The notes beneath the pieces are model-generated. The model saw only the letters and a program-made list of their open reading frames with translations. It made no database searches and had not been told where the DNA came from. DNA of 64,000 nt from Ashinkailepas kermadecensis. Taxonomy: Eukaryota > Arthropoda > Thecostraca > Neolepadidae. Made by a program: the position numbers and the translations under genes. The DNA lies in the NCBI GenBank assembly GCA_034440615.1, contig JAOTOM010004287.1:1-64000 (forward strand), given 5' to 3'. This document shows positions 37,766 to 49,882 of the stretch, piece by piece. Position 1 is the first letter of the stretch. Every line of letters begins with the position of its first letter.

Positions 37766-38575
37766 TTAAGGCGCTTGATATAAGATCTGGGGAAACAAAT
37801 AATCAGTTAGGCAGGTGCATGTATTACCGATTACGTCAAATCCCATCTCCGCAAGGAAGCACAAAACTGCTCCATTGTGTATAAATCGGGAATAATCTCC
37901 CAATAAGTCCTTCAACCTCAGAGCATTCGCATCATATCCGAAGTGGCGCCTACGTTCTTCTGTGTATGCTTGGCACGCCACCAGCACATGGTGCACAGTC
38001 AGTGCGGCATTACACCTAACACATTTCGGCCTGTCGTCCCCGCACAATAAATACCTATGTGTTGCTAGAGTGTGACCAATTCTGAGACGACAGATGGCTA
38101 CCTCGCCCCTTCTAGTTTGGCTGAAGGACGTTGGCCACGGAGCTAACTATGGTTTGATTTGCTTTAATTGGTTGAACTCCACTTGGTCCCATTTGCCCTG
38201 CCACTGTCTGAGAATAAATGATGAGATAATTGGGTAGTAGTCACTGGCAAGAAGTGGGAGAACGCGACTCCTTGGCGCTTGTGCTGCACGCCTTGCAGCC
38301 CTGTCGGCCAGCTCGTTACCACGGATTTCGACATGTGCTGGAATCCAGCAAAGTATGACCTGTTTTCCCATGCGATGCAGAGAAGTAAGGTGCGATAAAA
38401 TGTCTCGTACGATGACATGTTGCTGGTTAAAACTGCGCAACGCCACAAGACTGCTCAGAGAATCAGTCAAAATAACATGTAAAATATCGTCGTCAACCTC
38501 GATGTATGCAAGAGTTTTGCTGATGGCCATCAACTCGGCAGTGAAGACCGTGGCGTGTGGCGGCATTTTACACAA
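37766..38575 (-). pseudogene. LINE RNase H domain and C-terminal tail fragment
   Basis: The minus strand codes for an RNase H domain: TAELMAISKTLAY, then VILTDSLSSLVALRSF, then ILCWIPAHVEIRGNELADRA. This shows the E, D and H-x-x-x-x-GNELAD signature of RNase H in non-LTR retrotransposons of the Jockey/I/LOA type. After one in-frame TAG at 38147-38149 the same frame continues through RGEVAICRLRIGHT and CVRCNAALTVHHVLVACQAY, a CxxC...H....C tail found after RNase H in those elements. No reverse transcriptase lies upstream (beyond 38580), so the copy is truncated as well as broken. Confidence 0.88.
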
Positions 38576-38579
38576 ATCC

Positions 38580-40980
38580 TATAATTGTTGATGGAAAGAA
38601 TCAACCTAAATAGGCATCACTCACTTGTTATCTCATGATAACCTCTCCTTTATACTAAGTTTGAGACATATACTTAAAATACACAGGTCAGGACATCGAG
38701 CAATCGTGCTCCAATCACTTAAACAAAACCTATATAATGCCATTCCAAAAGGCTTGATACTTTTTGTCAATAAAGTTGAACATGTGTTCCTATGACAAGA
38801 ACTATGCTATTTTTTCAACAAAAATGATTATGCTTTTATTCCAGACTAAGTTTTGATGATAGAACAGATATAGTGGGCTGGATCCAGCCAACTATATAGC
38901 AGAAAAAAACTTGTTCAACTGTAAATGTATCTAATGGATACATTTGTCACCTGATATCATTCTTTGTCCATTCTGTAAAAAAATGTAGCTCATGAATGCA
39001 CCATTTCAGTCAGCAGATCTGACCCAAATCATCTATTTCTCATACCTTTGACCCAAACTTAGTGTAGCTACAACTTAGTGGTAAATGCTTGACATGAGGG
39101 TCTTATCGTGATTGTTATTTCGGTGTACAAAGAACATATTTTTTACCAACAAGCACACAAATTCGTTGAAAAGCAAAATAATACCAAAAATGAGGGCTTT
39201 AAATTGGTTCATATACAATAACTACTTATTTAAAGCTTTAGAAATTGCAAGGTAACCTAGCATAAAATTAGCTAGCCTAATCTATTTTCTCAGAGAAAAG
39301 TATCAAAATCTTGACATAAAAGGGTATAGCCTAACCAGGCCTATCCATCTTTTTCTTTGGTGGAGGAAAAACATTGTCAACATGCAAATGAAGCAGGGAA
39401 AACACAACAAAGTAATCTTGCAAATGATGTAAACATCAATAATAATAATTTAAAAATTCAGGATTACCCTGGGTTTTGGCTGGTGGGAATATTATGGTAG
39501 GAATAGCTGATGGTAGGAGACATTTGCTTCACTGCAAAGAGGCAGGGTTGAGCAGATCTTTCTTTAGGTTTCTTCTCTGATCAATTTCTTTGAAATGCTT
39601 GGAGTATACTCTTGGTTCCCCAACATTTAAGAACTTAGACGTGTTTTATTGTATGCTAAGAGATTTTGCTAAGGCAGAATCCTGATAAGAATGGTGCAAC
39701 CAGATTTCTTCTTTATTAAAGTTGCCTGCCCAGTGCCACCTCTATGCTCTGGTACTGTACAGTAAGGCATGACACCTGAAACAGAGATGTGCTACATTCA
39801 AACATAATATCTAGATGCTGAATTCATACTACAGGAAATCAGACTGCAACTTGTGGAAAGTTTCAGGAAGGCCTTCATAGCATGATTGCATTGTACATAA
39901 ACATTCAACTATACATGTATCGTCAATAATCCATGCAAAATTAATCAAGGAATAATGCACCATGCCCTTAGTCTAGCTGGCCTAGAAAAAGCTATGTTTT
40001 CAATGACTGTTGTATGTCAATGTAGGTAGATATGTACATGTTTTGAAAAATACGCTGCTCGTGGATTTTTGGAATCAAGAACACTACCCTCTTCAGAAAA
40101 TTGTTTCTTGTTTTCTCATCTGGAGGTTGAATCTCCTAAGTTACCTCCTAGGTTTGACAATGAGCTGCTGTGATCACGTAAAAGTGCTCAAAATTCACCG
40201 AGAGGGGGTGCAGATTCAGTTACGATGCATAAGGTTTAAAAAAAATATTCTCCATACTGGATGACTACAAAACATTCCTCTCAACATGCAAGATTACAAT
40301 GCACAAATCCAACCTTGCCAATGCATGAGAAAAATATGTGTTGTAACAAATGTCCAATGGAAAGAACAGGACAATATTAATAACTCAGTCAGCGGAAGAT
40401 AAATATACTTGCTTGTAGAGGAAGCAAAATAAAAGTAACCATTGCGTATGATTTGAAAAAAGTATCCTGCAACCATATTGTACCGCATTAAAAAACCTTC
40501 GGATGACGTCATGCGGGCTTGAAGGAAAACTTCGATCTACCTTCTAGTAAAGGTATCTTGGGTTGTACCGCATGTGAAGTGCCTTTGCCTTGAATCTGTC
40601 GTGCTGCACTGTCGTGCTGAATTTTTTGGCTGATTTTGAGAACGTGCCGGCTTCATTATTTTGCCAGTTTGTTCAGCATAGTTCAATAAGTGTGTATGGC
40701 TCCGGGGAAAAGTGGAAGGATTATGAGCACTATCAAAGGCCTTTACGACGACCCATTCAAATGGTGAGCCTTCAGGTTTCATTTTCACCACTGTTTTAAG
40801 CGTGTCGATACATTTCCCACGACATTGACATGACATTTATAACTAAGGGTATTTATATAGAACAAACCCCTGTGCACAAATCGGAACAGAACATGTATGG
40901 AGTGGTCTTATTCAAGCCTACCTTTCTAGCAACTTCGGTATTATTGTGCTTTAAGGTGGTAAAAAGACAAGTTTTTACAC
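38580..40980. other. AT-rich intergenic stretch, nothing recognised
   Basis: AT-rich DNA with short frames only. I see no recognisable gene or named element. Confidence 0.45.
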
Positions 40981-41289
40981 CCATTTGCCTTCAAAAAGTA
41001 ATCAAATGGGTTAGGTTTGGCTAGGCTAGGTTAGTTGTTATTGTGCTCTAAGGTGGTGACAAGACAAGTTTTTTCTCAGACATTTGTCTCCATAAAGAAA
41101 TAAATAGGTTTCATTAGGTTAGGTTAGGTTAGTTTAAGTTTTAAGTTTGGGAATTTTCCCCACAAAAATCTCTAAATAAAAGAAAATTTTGTAAATTCTT
41201 TCTTCAAAAACAGATTATGTTGGGTTATATTAGGCAATGGTAGATATTATTGCAGTTCAAGGTAACCACAAGACAAGTTGTATTACTTT

Positions 41290-41865
41290 ACTGTACATTT
41301 TTGATAAAAGGTGTTTTGGGATTTTTTTTGGAATAGTCTGTTAGAATACGATGTTTATGAATGTGACTAAGAAGATGCAACAACTGATTTTTGGTGCTGA
41401 TGCTTACTTTTCAATTTGAATGATGATGTCACATAGGTACTGTGTGATGACATCATAGGCATGGCACTGAGACTTTGACTGGCTAATGCTACAAATGGTT
41501 CACATACCTTAATGAGATGGTCGAAGTAGCTTAACCTAACCTAACTTCATGGTGCATTATATAAATTATAGCTATGATAAACCAAGTGGTAAGCAGGTTA
41601 AGTTGGGTTAAGCTACTTTGACCATCTCATTAAGGTATGTGAACCATTTGTAGCATTAGCCAGTCAAAGCCTCAGTGCCATACCTATGACGTCATTACAC
41701 CATACCAATGTGGCGTCATCATCCAAATTGAAAAGTAAGCATCAGCACCGAAAATGAGTCGTAGCATCTTCTTAGTCATGTTCATAAACATCATATACTG
41801 AAAAGGTATTCCCAAAATTCCCAAAACCCATTTTATCAAAAATTTACCCATTTTACCTCCATGAA
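41290..41865. repeat. Foldback: inverted repeat with 250-bp arms
   Basis: The arm 41290-41545 recurs in reverse complement at 41597-41865. Matching parts are GATAAAAGGTGTTTTGGGA, ATGTTTATGAATGTGACTAA, TGCTTACTTTTCAATTTGAA, ATGACATCATAGGCATGGCA and ACATACCTTAATGAGATGGT. The arms are separated by about 50 bases and the inner ends carry AACCTAACCTAA / TTGGGTTAAG words. Divergence between arms is of the order of 10-15% by eye, so it is old. Confidence 0.8.
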
Positions 41866-44439
41866 GCATTCAAAGGAGTTGGGTTTGGTTAAGCTAGGTT
41901 AGATAAGGCATTTTTTGTAAGCTAGAAAAATATTCTTAAAATTGTAGAAAAAATCTGAATCAATTTTTGTTGGTACATTTGTCTTAAATGGTGTTATTTT
42001 TTGGATTTGTTTTTCTTCAGAATACCATGTTTATGAACATAATTCAGAAGATGTGACCACTCATTTTGTAATGTGACCATTCATACCTTATTTTTAGGAA
42101 TACCACAGAAGTGGTAATTTTATCAGATGTGATTAAGGGGAAATTCAACACTCCATGCAGTTGATTAAACACTTCTTCACATTGAAAATACTTTGTTTCT
42201 GCTTTTTTCCTCATATCTCACACAAGCAAACACTCCAAACAACACCACAACAGAACCATATGGGAAGGACATGCCATTGCCATTCTCTGCCAGAATATAA
42301 TACATTTACATATCGGAACCTGAAATTTTAACAATATAATAATTAAATAGAAAAACGTAACATAACCTAGCCTAATATAATCAAATCTACTTGAATCTAA
42401 ACTAATACTAATATTATCTTGTGGCGATCTGTGACACCTTCCGTTTCTGTTGGCATTCTTGTGGAATAATATTGGCGTGTAATCTGTGTGATAGAGAGGT
42501 GGAAACTAAGCATTTTTTATGTTAAGAAATGTTGAATCAACTGCATGGAGTGTTGAATGTCCCTTTAATCACGTTGGAGAAGTGTCAGGCGGCGGATGAA
42601 CAAATTATGCCACAAAAACAGCATTGTGGCATGGATGGCACATTATATAAATTATCTCTGTGATAAACTGCGAAGTAATCACGAGCCCCGCAAATGAGTG
42701 GTCTCATCTTCCTAATCATGTTCATAAACATGATATTCTAAAAGAAAATTCCACAAAACACAATAATACCCCTTTTCCTTCAAAAATAGTTCAGGCAAAG
42801 TTAGGTTAGGTTTTCATTTGAAATTTTTTTAGAAAAAAATTGTTTTGAAAGAAGAAAAATTGTTTGAAATTTTTTTCCATTTTTGAAGAATGTTTTCTTG
42901 CATGTAAGGTTAGGTTAGGTTCTGCTACATTTTTTCTTTATTTTGAAGTTACTTTCAATGCTATATTACCAAACTAAGCTCCTTTTTTGGCATTATTTTG
43001 CCTCCCAACTGAGAAGTATGAATTTGCAGAGGAAATGAGTGGGCAAATCAGGTTAAGCACATTCATTAACATTGCATAGGAAAATGAAATTTCAAGAAGT
43101 CAGAAATTACCTTAAACTGCAAATTTACCCAGAGGGGTTGGGTTAGTTTAGGCTTGTGTTTTAAGTGGGAAACATTCTTGCCCATTGATGCTCCCAAAAG
43201 CTCTAATAACTAACAAAAAGGGTAAATTTTCAAGTAATTTTTTTTTAATTTGAAAAAAATATCCTCCAGAACAGATTAGGTTAGGTTAGGTTTTTAATCT
43301 GAAAATGCTTGAGAACAACTTGTTTGAATTTTACATTTTCAAAATATATTTGACTTACATGGAATGTTAACCTGGGTTTGGTTAGATTATGTTACCTTTT
43401 TTACTTTCAAGCAATATTTTATGCTATATTACCCTGCAAGGAACATTTTTGGTGTTATTTTGTCCCCCAACTGAAAAGTAGGCATTTGCAGAGGACAGGA
43501 GTAGTCACGTCATGTTAAACATATTGATAAAGCATATTGCATTGGAAAAAAACATTCTGAGATTTAACCCACACCATCTTTCTGGTCATATCCTCACACC
43601 ACAACTCAGGGTTTTCCTTTTATACCCATATAATTTCCAAACTAATCATTGCATGAATATGAAGGTGGTATCATCAGAAAACACTTGATGAGTAGGGTTT
43701 GAAAACGTCCCCAACATCTTATCTCCTTAAAAAGCAACATCACTAAAGGTGAATGGGATTAGGACTTTCATCTTATTTTTGGCTCTAGTGTTCATTTTTG
43801 GGAGATTTCAAAACCAAAATTATTTGAAATCAGAAAAGAATACAAAATCGACCATGGCCTCAAAATGTTTGACCACCCAAAAATCAACATTTTAGTGTTT
43901 ACAAAAAAAAAAATTGGGGTTCAATTTTCCTCAATTTTGTCTAAGAGTAGATCTAAGTTAAGAGCTGATCCTGAAACTTTGTTTTAAGTAAGCTTGCCCT
44001 CATAAAAAGTGCTAGCTTTAGCGATTTAGCCCTAATGGGCAAATATGCAAGACTTGTCTTGCATAAGTCTTAATCAACAACAAAAATATGAATAATTCCT
44101 CTGGTGTGATACTTGAAGATAACTGCATACTTTCATTCAAGTTTCATTCAAATACCTTTATGCGTTAAAGTGTGAGACTGGTTGAACTTTTTTCGGAGGT
44201 GACCCACTTTGCCTTGACTAACTTGTTGACTGTAAATGACCTAGCCTCAAAATTTGCACACAACCTGCCAAATTGATGTGGGAAAGATATGCCAATTTAA
44301 TTTAATCAAACCTCAGAGGGGTGTGTGTAAAATGCTCTCCCCTGAGGTGGGGTGGGTTAAAAATTACCCTAAGGTACAAATTTGCTGCATTGACATGGTG
44401 AATGATGTGGAATTCTTTGATGACATACTGATACCAGAG

Positions 44440-44535
44440 GAGCCAACATCAGTGAGCTCTAGGAGAACCAACATCTATAGGTTTTAGTGATCCAATATTT
44501 GTTGGTTTTAATTAGTGAAATATCAGTGGGTTAGG
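44440..44535 (+). repeat. About 34-bp repeat, second locus
   Basis: Units AGCCAACATCAGTGAGCTCT, AACCAACATCTATAGGTTTT and ATCCAATATTTGTTGGTTTT end in GGGTTAGGTCAGG. It is related to 37215-37310. Confidence 0.65.
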
Positions 44536-45224
44536 TCAGGTTATTTTTTCATGTAATTTTGGATTATTTCGACAATTTGTGCTTCATTTTTTTTCTGGAT
44601 ATATATATATATATTTAATCCTTGACTTTCTTTTTCTGCTGCAATGTTTATGAACATGGTTAGCTTGGGGTGATAACTCATTTCGTACTTGCCCAAATGC
44701 CTACCTCTTGGTTGGAATGTAAAATAATATAAAAAGATAGCATAATGTAATATAGCATATAATATGTAATAGAGCATCACGAATATTTGTTTTTAAAATG
44801 AAGAAATCGTGACATGACCTAATCTATCCTAACAACCCATGCCAGTTAAAAGTTCTAGAAACATAAATTTCATGCATTTTCCTCAAAATTGTTTGCAGTT
44901 AAAAAAAACTTAGTCTAACCTAACCTAATCTGTTTTTTTATGAAAACAAATTGTTTTATTGATAGAACAAGATTTATTTTTAACAATTACACAATAAAAT
45001 ATCTAACAGCCAAACCTAACCCATTTGCCTGCTTCAGGGAGGTAAAACATGTGAAATGTTTCCCCACACTCTTCCTATCTCTTGTTGGGGACCCATAGAG
45101 TAACATGTATTTGCATTGTCAAGCATGCGTTTTCTGTTGTTTTGAATGCTGTTTGAATGAAGTTTGTGTTTTTTTTTGTCTGGTGAAAGGACTACTTATT
45201 TTAGTTATAAGTACTCCTACTTCA

Positions 45225-46250
45225 ATTGGATGGATGTTGTGTACTTGGGCTTTAGCAAAGCTTTTGATAAAAGTTCCACACAGACATGTAATTCATCAAC
45301 TAGAGTAGCATGGGATTGATGAAAACGTCCTAGGTTGGATTGAGCCATGGTTAATGGGACAGAAACAAGGGGTAGTGTTAAATGGGTGTAAATCTGAGTG
45401 GAGTGCCACAGGGCTCTGATCTAGGCCCACTTCTGCTTATCATCTTGTGAATACCATTTAGGCATGGCTGAGGAGTAGGGTGTTCAACTTCGCTGATGAC
45501 ATCAAGTTGGTAGGAGTGGCAAACAGTACTGGTCAATCTAGTAATATTCACCTAGACTTGGAGGAACTAAAGAAGTAGGCTGACCAATGACATATGTCTT
45601 TGAACTATGAAAAGCATAAGGTTGTGCATCTGGGGTCTGGATGTGAGACATTCGGATATACAATGAGAGGTAGGGGACTGGATATTATTGAATAGGAAAG
45701 AGACTTAAGTGTGTTAGTTTCAAATTAACTTAAAACAGAAAACAGTGTATCTCAGTTAGGAACAGGGCAACCAGAATGTTGGGAATCATTAGTGGAGTGT
45801 GAGGTATAAGAGCAAGGAAGTCATCAAAAATTGTACTTAGCCTATGTGCAACCCCCACTTGGAATATTATGTACAGCCATGGTGCCCTAACTAAAAATAT
45901 ACAGATATGATAGAAAGAGTGCAGTACAAAGCTACTAGACTCTGTGAACTATGCAACTTAGAATATGGAGAAAGGTTTATGACATTGGTTATGTACTCAT
46001 TCAAGTACAGAAGATTAAGGGGTGATATGATTGAGATGTGTAAAATCGCTAAAGGGTTAGATCAGGTTAATCTGAAAGATGCCCTTCTACTAGAGTATCA
46101 CATAGGAGTCATCAATTCAGGTTAGACAAGTCGAAGTGTAGGACAGTTTAGCGACAACAGGTCTTTCTTTAGTCAAAGGGTGGTTGATCAATGGCATTGG
46201 CTGCCTGCTGATGTCGTGGGGAGTACCTCATTGAATGTATCTAAAATAGG
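45225..46250 (+). pseudogene. Decayed CR1-like reverse transcriptase
   Basis: Pieces of a non-LTR reverse transcriptase occur in the correct order in shifting frames. They are FSKAFDK and KVPHRHVIHQLE (about 45245-45305), GWIEPWLMGQ, SGVPQGSDLGPLL-like codons near 45400-45435, then FNFADDIKLVG (45485-45515, the xxDD catalytic box). Next come HMSLNYEKHKVVHLGSG, ERDLSVLVS (45700), NRATRMLG-like codons (45760) and ERVQYKATRL (45910). This order and wording match CR1-type LINEs. Several stops and frameshifts make it inactive. I do not see the endonuclease domain upstream. Confidence 0.87.
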
Positions 46251-46897
46251 GTGAACACTTTTCAGGCTCGATAATCCTATTTTCGAGTTCAAATTAGTGG
46301 TGGATAGGGTGAAATTTATGCTAGTAGATGTACACGGTACACTCATTCAAAGAGGCATGGATAGAGTTTGAAAATTATTCATATGGCGCTCGGTCTATGT
46401 GTGTGTTACATGGGATAGAGTGAATATAATTGGATAGGTAATGTAGACAGGTATTGATGGGCACATAGGATGTTGTCAAATAGTTTTTTTATTTGAGATG
46501 CAGCATCGGTTGGATTGATGAGTGTCTTTTTGTACAGGCTTATGGTATCTTCCCTTACATAGTTAACTCAGATGGTGCCCTGGTTCATATTAAGTCTGAA
46601 CACTTTTTGACTTTATGGCTTAATTGTGTATATTTTGAGAAGCTGTTATTTCCAAAACGAATTAATATCAAATTAATTCAAATCACATCAGAAAAGTACC
46701 AGAAAAAAAGTTTTGACCAAAAATTGGCCCAGGGCCTTCTACTTATTTACTTATATACTGAGCAAATGTAAACAAACATTATTTGAATAATTCAAACTTT
46801 AAAATTTAAAAAGCCAAGCTAGCCTCATTGCTTTGCATTGCAGAGTAAAACAAGGCCTATGTCAACCTGCGCAAAAAGTATTTCAAGATTGTCATAA

Positions 46898-47340
46898 ATT
46901 GCAATGCCACCTAAGTATGTTTCTGTAGCAGGTCGAGATAGGGTAGGTCCGGTAGGTACCATTGGCGTCACAAATAGCTTGGAAGTCAGGCTGGACGACA
47001 TGGCACATGAATATCCTGCATATGTATACTGTTTCCACACCACACCTGATGTGTATGGAGGATATTCAGGCGCCGGGGAGAAGTGGTCTAGGGTCTAGGA
47101 TGCTCGTCTCACAATCGAAAGGTTGTGGGTTCGAGTCTTACCTGTCGCTACTCTTCGCCCGCGACCAATCGGCGTGAGAGATTGGCAACGCTACATGACT
47201 CAATGTCGACGTGTCGTAAAACCAATAACCAACCGATATTCAGGTGCCAGGACGCCCAGCATGACTGTCAAGCCATCTGTGACGCCAATAGCACCTGTCG
47301 AGTTTGATCTGCTTTTTCCCAAGAACAATCATCACCATAA
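46898..47340 (+). pseudogene. Unidentified reading frame split by a SINE
   Basis: If the SINE at 47075-47234 and one copy of its target duplication are left out, a frame runs without stops from 46898 to a TGA at 47347-47349. It passes through PPKYVSVAGRDRVGPV, EYPAYVYCFHTTPDVYGGYSG and TPSMTVKPSVTPIAPVEFD. I do not recognise a family. The pre-insertion frame is about 95 codons, which can occur by chance, and the minus strand is open over part of it too. It may be an exon of an unidentified gene or a fragment of another element. Confidence 0.35.
47075..47234 (+). mobile_element. tRNA-derived SINE with 14-bp target duplication
   Basis: A 160-bp copy with box A (GTGGTCTAGGGTCTAG region), box B (GGTTCGAGTCTTACC), the family body (CTTCGCCCGCGACCAATCGG) and tail (CCAATAACCAACC). 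It is flanked by GATATTCAGGCGCC (47061-47074) and GATATTCAGGTGCC (47235-47248), a 14-bp target duplication with one change. It interrupts an open frame. Confidence 0.93.
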
Positions 47341-47862
47341 CCAACACTGATGGGCAGTGGGCACAGCTTAGCGTTGGCGATGACGACACCTCTACCCACG
47401 TACTGGACCGTTGAAGTGGAATTTCATCAGTTGTCAGTGGAAAGACACACACACTCAGTTCGTGTTCTGGAAGCTCATGGTGTTCATATTCTCACATGGT
47501 CATATTCTATGAATCTCCGCTGGAGAGACTCAGCCGAAGAGGACCTTTTCTGGTCATCCAGAACCAGCCCTCTTCGGCCGGAGCGGACCCGGCACAAGTG
47601 TATCTTGGTACACAGGATGCAATTTTGTAGCATTTGCTTTTTCATATGGAAGCTTCTGAGCAATATGCGGCAATGCAGCTGCTTTGAACCCCATATTCCA
47701 GATGGGTGAGAGTTATGTGGTTTTGTATTGATAATGAATAATCAGTTCTGGTTGCTTTTGATTTTTGGGCACTGGTTTTGGAAGGATATTATTGTAGGTA
47801 TCACTAATGGTGGTATGTGAATAACCTCATATTTTTGGTGTAACTGATCAACGTGATGACTT

Positions 47863-48021
47863 GGGGACGAGTGGTCTAGGGGTAAGATACTCGTCTCACA
47901 ATGGAAAGGTTGTGGGTTCGAGTCTCACCTGTCGCTACTCTTCGCCCGCGACCAATCGGCGTGAGATATTGGCGACGCTATATGACTCAACGGTCGTCGT
48001 GTCGTAAAACCAATAACCAAC
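47863..48021 (+). mobile_element. tRNA-derived SINE with perfect 14-bp target duplication
   Basis: The cleanest copy. It begins GGGGACGAGTGGTCTAGGGG with box A, has box B GGTTCGAGTCTCACC 35-40 bases later, then a body of tRNA-unrelated sequence and the tail AAAACCAATAACCAAC. The flanks CAACGTGATGACTT at 47849-47862 and 48022-48035 are identical, so the insertion is recent. Copies of this family depend on a LINE for movement. The tRNA-like head is not a functional tRNA: there is no complementary acceptor stem. Confidence 0.95.
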
Positions 48022-48898
48022 CAACGTGATGACTTTGAATGTCCTACCCACGTTTCTGATTGTGCTTAGCCAAGGAGACGTGTGCCACTTTTTAACATTG
48101 CACAGTAATTCCAGGTATATGTGAGGAACGTTTAATTGATCGAAGTGCATTTTTGGATTACACTTGGATTAAATTCATGCCTGATTTGTTCTCCCTCCGG
48201 CCTACCTCCTTTCCCTCCCAGTTGTTTTCATGGTACCCCTGCAGCAATTTTTTTTTTTTAAATGTGGTTTTCAGAGGCATGGAAATGGGGCCAAAACAAG
48301 ACATGAGTAAAACATAACATGTATTATTGAACAAGGAGCGTGTGATTGCATTCCACCATAAGGCAACCATTATCAGGCAGCATTGTCAGCAGTTCATGCT
48401 GACGTGTGTTATTTAATCAATGACTAAGAATTTGCCCGTGCTTCTACTCTTTATCCTCGACATTTTTTACTGGTATCAAGTGTCACATTTCAATTGTGTT
48501 TCACATAATTCAAAAATATTATGGGAAATTCAAAGTAAATAACCACCCTCCAGTTCCATAAATGATAATGATGATGATGAGTTGAAATATTAACCTTCAC
48601 ATTGACACATCTTTGTTTTCCCTAGGTTTAATCCTGGGCTTTGGCCTTACGTTGGATTATCTTGTCATGATTTAAAAACACTGAAACCATGGCTTGATTG
48701 TATGCCATGTTGAAAAGAACTCAGCAAGTGTTAGAGAAGACAATCATCACAGCAGGGCACTCCACTCATGCTTATTTTCTTCTTTCTTCTATGCTTCTCC
48801 ATGCTGTTGTATACAGACCTTTTAAACTGATCTGATATATTCTGATAATCTCAGAAGCAAGAAGTTACTAGTTCATTACGAAGCTGCCTAGCCCAGCT

Positions 48899-49618
48899 GG
48901 TGCGGTCCACCAATACGCGTCACACCTGGAGTGCAAAATAACACCGACCCATCTCGGATTTCTTCTTAAATTGGTGGACAGGGGTAATTGAGCGCCCCGA
49001 ATCCAATGGTGACACTCCCATTTCGATCTGACCAACCGCACGTGCGTTATAGCCTCATGCACTTTTTGATGGTCACGATGCAGGGTTAACTTTAAATGGC
49101 CATAACTTCTGTTATAATCAACATAATTGCATAAACAAATATATCGCTGGATTCGTAATAGACCAAAGATCACGTTCCAGTGCTTTATTTTTAAATTTGA
49201 CAATTTCTTTTTTGGTCACGTGACCTCAGGTCACGCGACACATATCATATCGAGCGCATGGAATATATCCAGTTTTTACATTTTTATATTGTTGTGTAGT
49301 ATGTTGTCTTTGACTACAAAAGAAATTGGAGATGTTTTTTTCTAGATTTTGTATTAAAAATCAGAGTATGGAGCGATGACGTCATCAATGGCACCCGATT
49401 GTAGGCCACTCAGGGTTGAAGTCAGTTTGATTCGTGATCTCGTAGCCTTGCAACCTCCGATGACCTCGGGTGACCTTATCTGATCTGCATTTTACTTCCA
49501 TGAACTTGACTGACCTTTGATGACCTCTTAGGGGTCATTTAAGCAAAGACTTGACCTTTAACATTTATTGACGGGAGAAGGGAGATCATAGTTTTTTTTG
49601 GATGCTGAATTCGAATTA
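48899..49618 (+). repeat. Left terminal inverted repeat of the DNA transposon
   Basis: This arm pairs with 53087-53810. It holds two pairs of TGACCT at 10-bp steps (49461/49471 and 49511/49521), a TGACCTCAGGTCA inverted pair at 49221-49233 and a GGTCACGTGACC palindrome at 49215-49226. These are candidates for transposase-binding sites or for nuclear-receptor-like enhancer sites. A 111-codon frame on the minus strand is mirrored in the other arm and is not taken as a gene. Confidence 0.9.
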
Positions 49619-49882
49619 AGTGGCATATTCAATCGTTTGAGCAACGCTAATAGTCAAGTCCAATAAACGTCCGCATTCCAGATATTTAGTCATTAGTAAC
49701 AGATCGTTATGGCTGGAAGGACAACGGTAGATCTCGCCCATATTTTTGGTGGTGGTCGTGTATGTGGGTATACAGGAAAACATACACCGGTCTGTATACA
49801 GACAGGTTTAGTGACAGGTGCAATGTATTGTTCTATGAATACATGCTTCACTGGAGTGGCTACCTAGACACTGATCCATCAT

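Larger units (their letters stand above)
40980..44950. repeat. AT-rich field of TTAGGTTAGG-bordered dispersed repeats
   Basis: GGTTAGGTTAGGTT or its complement occurs at about 41017, 41118, 41533, 41895, 42800, 42907, 43278 and 44920. Between these lie copies of at least two dispersed units: one with ATGTTTATGAACATNATTNAGAAGATG (near 41350, 41780, 42030, 42720 and 44645) and one with GGTGTTATTTTGCCTCCCAACTG (42990 and 43455, also 19690). They look like old non-autonomous elements. No coding sequence is recognised. Confidence 0.7.

Noticed and set aside
40980..44950. A true telomere or subtelomere at the TTAGG blocks
   Set aside because: The blocks are two to three units long, in both orientations and dispersed; there is no continuous array.
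48868..49203. Two nearly identical proteins on opposite strands (48868-49203 minus and 53476-53754 plus)
   Set aside because: They are mirror frames within the inverted terminal repeats of the DNA transposon, not two genes.
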